A stretch of 64,000 nucleotides of DNA from Verrucomicrobiaceae bacterium (GTDB lineage Bacteria > Verrucomicrobiota > Verrucomicrobiia > Verrucomicrobiales > Verrucomicrobiaceae). The notes beneath the pieces were generated by a model that was not told the DNA's origin, made no database searches, and worked only from the letters and a program-made list of their open reading frames with translations. The stretch covers positions 1 through 64,000 of the forward strand of contig JAIXSY010000019.1 in the NCBI GenBank assembly GCA_027484445.1, given 5' to 3'. Of the stretch, positions 7,394 to 14,407 are shown piece after piece. A program made the position numbers and the translations under genes. Position 1 is the first letter of the stretch. Every line of letters starts with the position of its first letter.

Positions 7394-8404
7394 TCAAGCA
7401 CGTGAGTAACGGCCTAGGCGAGGGCCTGTCATCCAGCGCCACGCATGCTCAATGTGGCTGCGTGGGTCCTTGTACTGGGCTTCCCAGCCGAGCACGGCCT
7501 TGGCTTTAGCAGGATCGCAGATCAGCTCGGGTGGATCACCGGCACGACGGGGGCCGTAGCTGACCGGAATCTGGCGGCCTGTGACCGCAGCTGCGGTTTC
7601 CAGGATCTCTTTCACACTGAAGCCGCGGCCTGTTCCGAGATTCACCGGCGTGGTCTCACCTCCCTGACGCAGATAATCCAGTGCCTTCGCATGAGCCGTG
7701 GCTAGATCGCAGACATGAATGTAGTCCCGAATGCAGGTGCCATCCGGCGTGGGGTAATCGGTGCCAAAGACGCTGATCTCTGGAATCTCTCCAGCAGCTG
7801 CCATGAGGATGCGCGGGATGAGATGGGTTTCAGGGTCGTGATCCTCACCGATCTCGCCCGAGGGATCGCAGCCGCTGGCATTGAAGTAGCGCAGGAAAAC
7901 GCACTTCAGACCCCAGGCATGGTCGCAATCCTTCAACACACGTTCGAGCATCCATTTGGACGCCCCGTAAGGATTCACGGGAGACTGAGGATGCTCTTCA
8001 TTCATCGGCACCTTCACCGGATTTCCATAAGTGGCGCAGGTGGAGGAAAAGATGAACCGCTGGCAGCCATGGCGCTGCATGGTTTCGAGCAGCACCAAAG
8101 GAGCCGCGAGGTTGTTGCGGTAATACTTGAGTGGATCTGTCACCGACTCACCCACATAAGCAAAGGCAGCGAAATGCAGCACTGCCTCTGGTTGGTGCTC
8201 AACAAACAATGCTTCCAGCAGCGCTGCATCGCTCATGTCTCCCTGAATCAAGCTCACTCGGTTCGCGGGCAGAGCTTCAGGGTGACCGAAAACCAAGTTA
8301 TCCAGCACGACAATCTTTTCTCCCAGCTCCAGGAGATGTCGGACCGTGTGAGAACCAATGTAGCCGGCGCCGCCGGTGACGAGGAGTGTGCCTTTTTCAG
8401 CCAT
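7394..8404 (-). CDS. galE: UDP-glucose 4-epimerase
   Basis: 336 residues. An extended short-chain dehydrogenase with the NAD-binding TGGAGYIGSH at the N-terminus, the catalytic serine region FSSTCATYG and the YGASK (YxxxK) pair. GalE-specific blocks follow: FRYFNASGCDPSGEIGEDHDPETHLIP, ending in a WEAQYKDPRSHIEHAWRW-like tail. It interconverts UDP-glucose and UDP-galactose in the cytoplasm for polysaccharide synthesis and galactose use. It is codirectional with the kinase gene downstream and with the Uma2 remnant and aroC upstream; the ATG is 9 bp after the remnant's stop. Confidence 0.95.
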   Translation of the reverse strand: MAEKGTLLVTGGAGYIGSHTVRHLLELGEKIVVLDNLVFGHPEALPANRVSLIQGDMSDAALLEALFVEHQPEAVLHFAAFAYVGESVTDPLKYYRNNLAAPLVLLETMQRHGCQRFIFSSTCATYGNPVKVPMNEEHPQSPVNPYGASKWMLERVLKDCDHAWGLKCVFLRYFNASGCDPSGEIGEDHDPETHLIPRILMAAAGEIPEISVFGTDYPTPDGTCIRDYIHVCDLATAHAKALDYLRQGGETTPVNLGTGRGFSVKEILETAAAVTGRQIPVSYGPRRAGDPPELICDPAKAKAVLGWEAQYKDPRSHIEHAWRWMTGPRLGRYSRA

Positions 8405-8412
8405 TCCATACG

Positions 8413-8622
8413 CTAAACGCGATGGATGGCTTTTGGCAAAGAGAGATATCGGGATGGACGTGGCTGCTCACAGACCGATCTGGTCGAGCACCAGTATCCG
8501 TCGATCAGCTCCAGCCGCTCATCTTCGGAGAACAACCCACTGGCCATCATCGCGTGATACCGTTCACAGGTTAGGCGAGCGAGCGGCAGCAGCCCTGGGG
8601 ACGAAATGGCCTCGGCACTCAT
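8413..8622 (-). pseudogene. Truncated Uma2 family gene remnant
   Basis: 69 residues. The first 42 look like the N-terminus of an Uma2 protein (LTCERYHAMMASGLFSEDERLELIDG, compare the usual YHxMxExGILxExDRVELIxG). After DG the sequence turns into unrelated residues and ends, so the whole nuclease core (EPD...EVLS) is missing. It is read as a 3'-deleted gene with galE now starting 9 bp after the stop. A complete Uma2 gene is present at 3137-3796. Confidence 0.65.
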
Positions 8623-8657
8623 GAGCAGAGCATGTTACGGCACGAGTATCGGTGCAA

Positions 8658-9737
8658 TCACGCACACTGCGCGCGCTGACGCAGAAAATGATCGACCAAG
8701 ATCAAATGAACCATGGCTTCGACCATCGGCACTGCACGAGGCAGCACACAAGGATCGTGGCGACCACGAGCCGCCAGAGTCGTGTCCTGGCCGTCATTCG
8801 TTACGGTTTTTTGTCCACGGAGAACCGTGGCCGTAGGCTTGAAGGCGACGCGGAAGACGATCTCTTCGCCATTGCTGATCCCGCCCTGAATGCCACCGCT
8901 GCGATTGGTGCGCGTTCGGACTTGGCCATCATCCATGTAGAACTCGTCGTTGTGTTCCAATCCCGTCATCAAGGTTCCTGCGAAGCCGCTGCCGATCTCA
9001 AAACCCTTAGTCGCCGGTAGGCTCAGCATGGCCTTGGCGAGATCCGCCTCCAGCTTGTCAAAAACGGGCTCACCCAGGCCTGGAGGCACCCCTTTCACCA
9101 CACACTCCACGATCCCGCCAACGCTGTTGCCTTCGCTGCGCGTTTTTTCGATCAGTTCAATCATGCGCTCAGCCGCTTCGGAGTCACAGGTCCTGACGAT
9201 GTTCGATTCGATCCCTTCGGCAGTCAGGACTTCAGGCACCTTGGCTTCGATGTCTTTCACTGTTTTCACGTAAGCGAGGCATTCATAGCCTGCCCAATGC
9301 TGCGCAAGAACCCGGCGTGCAACGGCCCCTGCAGCCACTCGACCAATCGTCTCCCGTGCACTGCTGCGTCCACCCCCCGAAACGGCACGGATGCCATACT
9401 TCGCGTCATAAGTGTAGTCCGCATGGCTAGGTCGATAGGCCTGCTGCATCTCCGTGTAGGCCGAGGGACGCTGATCCGTGTTGCGAACAAAGATACCAAT
9501 TGGCGTGCCAAGGGTCTTGCCCTCCAGCACCCCAGAGAGAATTTCAGCGACATCGTCTTCCTTTCGGGGTGTCACGATCTTGCTCTGACCGGGACGACGA
9601 CGATCCAGTTCCCTTTGAATGTCCTGCGCGGACAAAGCGACACGCGGAGGGCAGCCATCAATGACCACGCCCACTCCGGGTCCGTGGGATTCACCCCAAG
9701 TGCTGATGCGGAAAAGAGTGCCAAGGCTGCTAGACAT
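8658..9737 (-). CDS. aroC: Chorismate synthase
   Basis: 359 residues from [19 protein letters not shown], the family's standard start; a longer frame to 9848 adds 37 unrelated residues. Conserved blocks: [64 protein letters not shown], then [10 protein letters not shown] and the C-terminal [18 protein letters not shown]. It converts EPSP to chorismate using reduced FMN, the last step of the shikimate pathway. It heads a minus-strand run with galE; the 300 bp upstream, before the rnc stop, may hold its promoter. Confidence 0.97.
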   Translation of the reverse strand: MSSSLGTLFRISTWGESHGPGVGVVIDGCPPRVALSAQDIQRELDRRRPGQSKIVTPRKEDDVAEILSGVLEGKTLGTPIGIFVRNTDQRPSAYTEMQQAYRPSHADYTYDAKYGIRAVSGGGRSSARETIGRVAAGAVARRVLAQHWAGYECLAYVKTVKDIEAKVPEVLTAEGIESNIVRTCDSEAAERMIELIEKTRSEGNSVGGIVECVVKGVPPGLGEPVFDKLEADLAKAMLSLPATKGFEIGSGFAGTLMTGLEHNDEFYMDDGQVRTRTNRSGGIQGGISNGEEIVFRVAFKPTATVLRGQKTVTNDGQDTTLAARGRHDPCVLPRAVPMVEAMVHLILVDHFLRQRAQCA

Positions 9738-10037
9738 AGAACCGCGACTTTGGCGGAAGCAGGCAAGATGTGCAAACGCCCTCTTCAGGCAGAGCGCATC
9801 CTCTAGCAGATTCCAAGGAATGGAGGCTTTCTGAAGCCGACTATTCACTTGTGCCCAATCCTTATGATTGGAGATGAATTCGTGAGCCCAATCTTCTCAG
9901 TCATATAAGCTGGGGATAAGTCGAACAACCGTGTTCCATCCCGCCAAATGAAGCGTTCCACGGGGAGATAAGCTGCGCACAAAAATGCTCACAAGCTGTG
10001 TGCAGTCAGGAACAAGTCGCACTTCTGCACGCTATTC
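9738..10037. other. Gene-free interval between rnc and aroC
   Basis: 300 bp, relatively AT-rich. No frame with family-like content, no tRNA and no strong hairpin followed by T residues is seen. It should contain the aroC promoter on the minus strand, but no clear -35/-10 pair stands out. Confidence 0.6.
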
Positions 10038-10781
10038 TCAGAGTTGAGTAGACTTGTGCTCAGACTTCTCACAAAGCTTTGTGGAGTTTCTAATGGCTGT
10101 ATAATACGCTTCATCTTTCCTTAGCGCAGCCCGCGCGGCCTCGACTTCAGCCTCTTTCTTGCTGCGTCCCAGACCTCGACCGATTTCCTGCCCTTCCCAA
10201 CAGACGATCGAGACAAATGACTTCGCATGATCAGGGCCGCTCTCTTCGACGATGCGGTAATGCGGTGCCTGTGCGCTGATGGCCTGCAGCATTTCCTGAA
10301 GCTGACCTTTTGGATTGCAATCGGAGGGGGTATCTCCCAATCGCTGGATTTCAGGAAGAAAGAGCCGTTTTGCCAGTCGGCGTGCTGCTTCCATGCCGCC
10401 ATCCAAGTAGGTCGCACCCACAACGGCCTCCATCGCATCGGCCAAAGAGGAATCTCGCTCTCTGCCGCCATGTGTTTCTTCGCCACGGCCCATCAACAAG
10501 TAGCCGCCGAGCTGGATCTGACGCGCGACGTGAGCCAGCGCCTTCGTGGAGACGAGCTGAGATCGCACCTTGGTCAATTGACCCTCATCTGCTTCATCAA
10601 ACTTCTCGAAGAGCAGTTCCGACAGCAGCAGTTGAATGACAGCATCTCCAAGAAACTCGAGACGCTGATTGTCGGGAAGTGCCCTTTGGGTCTCATAGCC
10701 CAGGCTGGCATGGGTCAAAGCCTGAGTGAGTAGAGACGGATTTTGAAAGGAATGGCCTAGCGCAGATTCGAGCTTTTCCAT
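10038..10781 (-). CDS. rnc: Ribonuclease III
   Basis: 247 residues. The N-terminal RNase III domain carries the signature NQRLEFLGDAVIQLLLSE (about residues 39-56) and the second acidic site SLADAMEAVVGATYLDGG. The C-terminal double-stranded RNA-binding domain runs from about residue 155 (NPKGQLQEMLQ) to KKEAEVEAARAALRK. It cleaves double-stranded RNA in rRNA maturation and mRNA turnover. The polar tail after the dsRBD (about 25 residues) is slightly longer than usual. The gene diverges from infA, with tRNA-His between them. Confidence 0.96.
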   Translation of the reverse strand: MEKLESALGHSFQNPSLLTQALTHASLGYETQRALPDNQRLEFLGDAVIQLLLSELLFEKFDEADEGQLTKVRSQLVSTKALAHVARQIQLGGYLLMGRGEETHGGRERDSSLADAMEAVVGATYLDGGMEAARRLAKRLFLPEIQRLGDTPSDCNPKGQLQEMLQAISAQAPHYRIVEESGPDHAKSFVSIVCWEGQEIGRGLGRSKKEAEVEAARAALRKDEAYYTAIRNSTKLCEKSEHKSTQL

Positions 10782-10890
10782 GAAGCCACATCGTTAAGCT
10801 GAATTCCTCGATCGTCAGTCTCTTCTTCTAGCAAACCTCAGTGTGGGCTTGGCTTGAGTCAGGTTCAGACCACTTTTTTGAAGAGGAAAG

Positions 10891-10966
10891 TGGGGTGATC
10901 GACGGGGCTCGAACCCGCAACAACCAGAATCACAATCTGGGGCTCTACCATTGAGCTACGACCACC
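10891..10966 (-). tRNA. tRNA-His (anticodon GTG)
   Basis: A full cloverleaf reads on the minus strand. Acceptor GTGGTCG pairs with CGATCAC, with the extra 5' G (G-1) opposite C73 that is diagnostic for tRNA-His. The D arm is TAGCTCAATGGTAGAGC. The anticodon stem CCAGA/TCTGG has loop TTGTGAT, giving GTG. The T arm is GCGGGTTCGAGCCCCGT-like. The 3' CCA is encoded (10891-10893 on the plus strand as TGG). Length is 76 nt including G-1 and CCA. Confidence 0.96.
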
Positions 10967-11057
10967 ATTTCGGGCCGACATAGTAGTCGATCATTCCCTG
11001 CGCGCTAGTGGTTTTTTTGGTTGTAATCTCGCCGCAGTCCAGCACTCTCGCTTCTTC

Positions 11058-11621
11058 ATGAGTTCACCTCCCCGCCGCACTTCCAATAGCCATGCCGGTT
11101 TCACCCGGATCGTCCCAGCCACGAGACCTCCGGCTGCGGGCAACAACGCGGGGAATGCAGGCACGAGTGGCAATGCAAGCACAGGCCAGCAGCGCACGAG
11201 CACGGGCGGCAATGCCGGCGGTGGCCAACGCACGGGAGGAGGACCTCCTCGCCCAAGCGGCAGTGGGCCCGCACGTTCCGGAGGCGGACATCGCCCTGGT
11301 GGTAGCTCAGGCCCGAATCGCTCAGGCGGGGGCCCTTCACGCGGAGGTCCCCAACGAAATTCAGGACCTTCCCAGCGTCGCCCTGAACCTCCGAAAGAAG
11401 AGGTCAAGGAGAAGGAAGAAGCCATTGAGCTTGAAGGTGTGATCACGGCCGTGCTCGCAGGCACCATGTTCCGTGTGAAACTGAAAAACGGCCACCAAGT
11501 GCTGGCTCACATCTCGGGCAAGATGCGCAAGAAGTTCATCCGTCTCGTGATCGGTGACGAAGTGAAACTGGAAATGTCTCCCTACGACATGGACAAAGCC
11601 CGTATCGTTTATCGCCTCTGA
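11058..11621 (+). CDS. infA: Translation initiation factor IF-1 with long disordered N-terminal extension
   Basis: 187 residues; ordinary IF-1 has about 72. The last ~70 are a clear IF-1 OB fold: [60 protein letters not shown]. The first ~115 are low complexity, rich in G, S, P, R and N, with RSGGGxRPGG-like repeats resembling RGG-type RNA-binding tails, then a KEEVKEKEE hinge. No Met or GTG start lies just before the core, and the frame opens at ATG 11058, so the extension appears to be translated. The factor helps 30S initiation; the tail may add RNA contacts (inference). Confidence 0.88.
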   Translation: MSSPPRRTSNSHAGFTRIVPATRPPAAGNNAGNAGTSGNASTGQQRTSTGGNAGGGQRTGGGPPRPSGSGPARSGGGHRPGGSSGPNRSGGGPSRGGPQRNSGPSQRRPEPPKEEVKEKEEAIELEGVITAVLAGTMFRVKLKNGHQVLAHISGKMRKKFIRLVIGDEVKLEMSPYDMDKARIVYRL

Positions 11622-11641
11622 GCAGCGAAGGACTGGCCCCG

Positions 11642-12190
11642 ATGGCAAAAGACATCGTTTATTTCGACCTCGAAACTCGTCGCACGGCCAATGACGTGGG
11701 CGGCTGGGGAAACAAGCACATGATGGGCATCTCCATCGCAGTGACCTACAGCACAAGATTGCAGGAATACCTCATCTATGAGGAGGAAGAAGCCAATGAT
11801 CTGATCAACCAATTGGTTCGTGCCGATTTGGTCGTGGGCTTCAACCACATCAGCTTCGACTACGATGTCCTGATGGGTCACACCATCTTTGACTTCCGTG
11901 ATCAAGTTCGAAGCTTTGATCTTTTGGTCGATCTCGACAAACGGCTCGGCCACCGCATTCGCCTCGAAGATGTGGCTGCAGCGACACTCGGCTGTGGCAA
12001 AACGGCCGATGGACTGCAAGCCCTGCGCTGGTGGCAACAAGGCAAGTTACTCGAGATCGCGGAATACTGCGCTTATGACGTGAAGGTCACGAAATGCGTG
12101 CATGAATACGGTGCTCGTCATGGCCACGTGAAGTACCATGATCGCAATGGACGCCTGCAAACGGTAGCCGTCGATTGGACACTGGAGTGA
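11642..12190 (+). CDS. DEDD-type ribonuclease H-like exonuclease
   Basis: 182 residues. The N-terminal strand YFDLET supplies the D-x-E pair, GFNHISFDYDVLMGH the second aspartate, and YCAYDVKVT the last Y-x(3)-D (DEDDy type). This matches the YprB-like RNase H-fold exonuclease domain found alone or fused to DEAD helicases. Likely role: 3'-5' trimming of RNA or DNA in the cytoplasm. It follows infA by 20 bp in the same direction, so it is probably cotranscribed, and it converges on the rhodanese gene with a 6-bp gap. Confidence 0.8.
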   Translation: MAKDIVYFDLETRRTANDVGGWGNKHMMGISIAVTYSTRLQEYLIYEEEEANDLINQLVRADLVVGFNHISFDYDVLMGHTIFDFRDQVRSFDLLVDLDKRLGHRIRLEDVAAATLGCGKTADGLQALRWWQQGKLLEIAEYCAYDVKVTKCVHEYGARHGHVKYHDRNGRLQTVAVDWTLE

Positions 12191-12196
12191 AATGGA

Positions 12197-12637
12197 TCAG
12201 GTTTTTTTGTCTGATACCCAAGATAGGTATCCCCGGTGAAGGTGCTGGATGTGCATGAAGCCAAGTTGCTTGAGCTTTTCGACCGCTTTTCGGCTTCGAT
12301 AACCTCCTGCGCAATACACCAACACGGGCTTCGACCTATCCAAAGCCATCACCTTTGGTTCAAAGGCTTCATCGCCTATCGAAATATGAATCGCATGAGG
12401 AAGAGCTCCCTGCGAAAACTCATTGGCAGACCGCACATCCAAAACCTGAGCCTCAGGATGACTTTTGAGCCAATGGCTAGCCTCTGAAGCCTTTAGATTC
12501 TGGCAAACGCATCCAGCTTTGTTGTCGAAAAGCCGTCGATCCCAGCTCGCTTCGTAAACATACCAAGCGCTAACCATCAAGATGACCAAGATCACGACTC
12601 CAAGCATTCGATAGATTCCTTTCCTGATGGAGGTCAT
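12197..12637 (-). CDS. Membrane-anchored rhodanese-like protein
   Basis: 146 residues. One N-terminal membrane anchor (MLGVVILVILMVSAWYVYEA) is followed by a rhodanese domain with the active-site loop CAGGYRSRKA (catalytic cysteine) and the upstream LDVRSANEF motif. A CVC pair just after the anchor (AGCVCQNL) is notable for a periplasm-facing sulfurtransferase. The start is 3 bp after the stop of the ArsR gene, so the two form an operon. Divergent DUF2892 and RND genes complete a set that resembles BigR/YgaP-type persulfide-response loci. Confidence 0.85.
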   Translation of the reverse strand: MTSIRKGIYRMLGVVILVILMVSAWYVYEASWDRRLFDNKAGCVCQNLKASEASHWLKSHPEAQVLDVRSANEFSQGALPHAIHISIGDEAFEPKVMALDRSKPVLVYCAGGYRSRKAVEKLKQLGFMHIQHLHRGYLSWVSDKKT

Positions 12638-12640
12638 GAA

Positions 12641-12994
12641 TCACGATCCGGCGAGTTTCTTTACCTGCTGCGAAAAGCGCTGGAGAAGATTGCTGCACAC
12701 GCTGCTACAGAGTTCAGTAACACTAGGGTCGGCGATAAAACAGATCACATTCAGCCCTTCCCTGCGTCGGCCGACCATGCCTGTCTCCACCAAGATTTGC
12801 ACATGACGCGAGACGTTCGCCTGCGTGAGCCCGGTGGCCTCCACGAGCTCGCTGATGTTCAGCTCGCCCTGCTCTTTCAAAGCACGCAGGATTTTGAGTC
12901 GGCTTGGTTCAGCGAGAGTTCGGAACCAAGAGGCAATTAGCGTTAGAGCTTCATCCGTCACGGCAGGCATGGCTTTTTTTCGACTGGTGGGCAT
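12641..12994 (-). CDS. ArsR-family transcriptional repressor
   Basis: 117 residues with a winged helix-turn-helix: LAEPSRLKILRALKEQGELNISELVEATGLTQANVSRHVQILVETGMV, the usual ArsR/SmtB signature. Cysteines sit in the C-terminal part: VICFIADP and ELCSSVCSN, a CxxxC in the last helix. There is no cysteine in the ELVEAT recognition region, so the sensor site differs from classic ArsR (CxC near alpha-3). It may sense metal or persulfide through the C-terminal cysteines (inference). It is cotranscribed with the rhodanese gene and probably controls the divergent DUF2892-RND genes through the palindrome near 13031. Confidence 0.88.
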   Translation of the reverse strand: MPTSRKKAMPAVTDEALTLIASWFRTLAEPSRLKILRALKEQGELNISELVEATGLTQANVSRHVQILVETGMVGRRREGLNVICFIADPSVTELCSSVCSNLLQRFSQQVKKLAGS

Positions 12995-13025
12995 AAGGAA
13001 AAGAGATTGCTATTCTTTACTGCAT

Positions 13026-13044
13026 GAGTATATGCGCATACAGT
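13026..13044. promoter_or_regulatory. Candidate ArsR-type operator
   Basis: A perfect 10-bp palindrome TATGCGCATA (13031-13040) lies within the dyad AGTATATGCGCATACAG, in the AT-rich 150-bp space between the divergent ArsR and DUF2892 genes. Size and placement fit an ArsR/BigR-type operator. No sharply defined -35/-10 pair could be fixed on either strand. Confidence 0.45.
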
Positions 13045-13145
13045 TTAATACTGAAACATGAATAACTCCAGTTCGTCCACTGAAACCTTCAACAGAACAC
13101 GCAACAGATTCAGAGACGCATTGGAACTCCACCACCCTCAAAACC

Positions 13146-13361
13146 ATGAAACTCGAAAACGCCATCCGTGCCCTCGCGGGCACCATGATCCTCACCAGCC
13201 TCGCGTTGGCACACTACGTGAGTCCGAACTGGCTATGGCTCACCGCCTTTGTCGGCGCGAACCTGCTGCAATCTGCTTTCACGGGCTTTTGTCCGGCGGA
13301 GACGGTACTCAAAAGACTCGGCGTCGGTTGTGATGCAGGCACTCCTACCTGCAAGGCATAG
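13146..13361 (+). CDS. DUF2892 (YgaP-like) small membrane protein
   Basis: 71 residues with two hydrophobic helices (GTMILTSLALAHYVSPNW and LWLTAFVGANLLQSAFTGF) and the family ending FCPAETVLKRLGVGC, including the conserved CPAE. DUF2892 is the membrane part of E. coli YgaP, where it is fused to a rhodanese domain. Here the rhodanese lies in the divergent operon instead, which supports a shared sulfane-sulfur role. A compact hairpin (13364-13383) follows, and the RND adaptor gene starts 38 bp downstream. Confidence 0.88.
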   Translation: MKLENAIRALAGTMILTSLALAHYVSPNWLWLTAFVGANLLQSAFTGFCPAETVLKRLGVGCDAGTPTCKA

Positions 13362-13363
13362 TC

Positions 13364-13383
13364 TGCGGGCATGAGTGCCCGCA
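13364..13383. repeat. Hairpin of the GGCA-NGAR-TGCC family
   Basis: Perfect 8-bp stem TGCGGGCA/TGCCCGCA with loop TGAG, directly after the DUF2892 stop and 16 bp before the adaptor start. It could act as a partial terminator or an mRNA stability element that lowers expression of the RND genes relative to DUF2892. It shares its core with 3070-3083 and 58127-58148. Confidence 0.5.
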
Positions 13384-13399
13384 TCCCTTTCTCCAGCCC

Positions 13400-14407
13400 A
13401 TGAAACTCCTCTCACGCCTCCTCCCCGTCCTCGTGCTGGCCGCTTGCGGAAGGCATGAGCAAACCCACGCTCCAACTCCTGCCTTGCCCAACGTGACCGT
13501 GAAGGCCGAGGCGGCGAAATGGAGCCCCCACACGGCGGTGGAGGAGGTCGTGGGCACGGTGCGTTCCAAAAAGCGAGCCATGGTCGAGGCGAAGGTCAGC
13601 GGTCGCGTGCTCGACTACACCGCCACGCCGGGTGCGATGGTGAAGGCGGGCGATTTGCTCGCACGGCTCGATGTGCAGGAGATCCAGGCCAAGGTTGATC
13701 AGGCCCGTGCGATGCTCGATCAGGCGAAACGCGACTTTGATCGTCAAAAGCAGCTCATCGCCAGCAATGCGACCACGCGGCAGGAATTCGATGCGGCGGA
13801 TGCTCGCGTGAAAATCGGCACCGGAGCGGTCAGCGAGGCCGAAACGATGCTCAGCTATGCCAAAGTCACCGCGCCCTTCGATGGCGTGGTCACACGCAAG
13901 CTGGCGGATGTGGGCGATCTCGCCATGCCGGGCAAGCCGTTGCTTGAAATCGAAGCGCCGACCTCGCTTCGCTTTGAAGCCGATCTGCCGGAGGCGATTT
14001 TGGATCGCGTGAAGCTCGGCGAAAAAATGCCGGTGCGTCTCGCGAAGGTCATCGAGGGCACGGTGAGCGAAATCTCGCCCGTGGCTGATCCGGTGAGCCG
14101 CACGTTTTTGGTGAAGCTCGATCTTCCTGCGATGGAAGGCCTGCGCACCGGGCAGTTTGGTCGCGTGTCCGTGCCGGTGGCGGAGACGAAGCTGCTGCTG
14201 GTGCCGCAAAGCGCCGTTTTGAAGCGTGGGCAGATGGAGATCGTGTTTGTGGCAAAGGATGGAAAAGCCGCGCTGCGGCTCGTGAAGACCGGCAAGGTGC
14301 TCGACGGCCGTGTCGAGGTGCTTTCCGGCATCGAGGAAGGTGAACAGGTCATCGTGAGCGACATCGTGCGTCTCGCCGACGCCCAACCCGTGACCTTGCA
14401 GCCATGA
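13400..14407 (+). CDS. RND efflux periplasmic adaptor (membrane fusion lipoprotein)
   Basis: 335 residues with a lipoprotein signal ([14 protein letters not shown], lipobox LAAC). The adaptor order is standard: barrel-sandwich half ([26 protein letters not shown]), a helical hairpin with coiled coil ([23 protein letters not shown]), the second lipoyl half ([21 protein letters not shown]), a beta-barrel and a membrane-proximal domain ([14 protein letters not shown]). It bridges the inner-membrane pump to an outer-membrane channel. Its stop overlaps the permease start (ATGA), so the two are translationally coupled; no TolC gene is in this operon. Confidence 0.93.
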   Translation: MKLLSRLLPVLVLAACGRHEQTHAPTPALPNVTVKAEAAKWSPHTAVEEVVGTVRSKKRAMVEAKVSGRVLDYTATPGAMVKAGDLLARLDVQEIQAKVDQARAMLDQAKRDFDRQKQLIASNATTRQEFDAADARVKIGTGAVSEAETMLSYAKVTAPFDGVVTRKLADVGDLAMPGKPLLEIEAPTSLRFEADLPEAILDRVKLGEKMPVRLAKVIEGTVSEISPVADPVSRTFLVKLDLPAMEGLRTGQFGRVSVPVAETKLLLVPQSAVLKRGQMEIVFVAKDGKAALRLVKTGKVLDGRVEVLSGIEEGEQVIVSDIVRLADAQPVTLQP

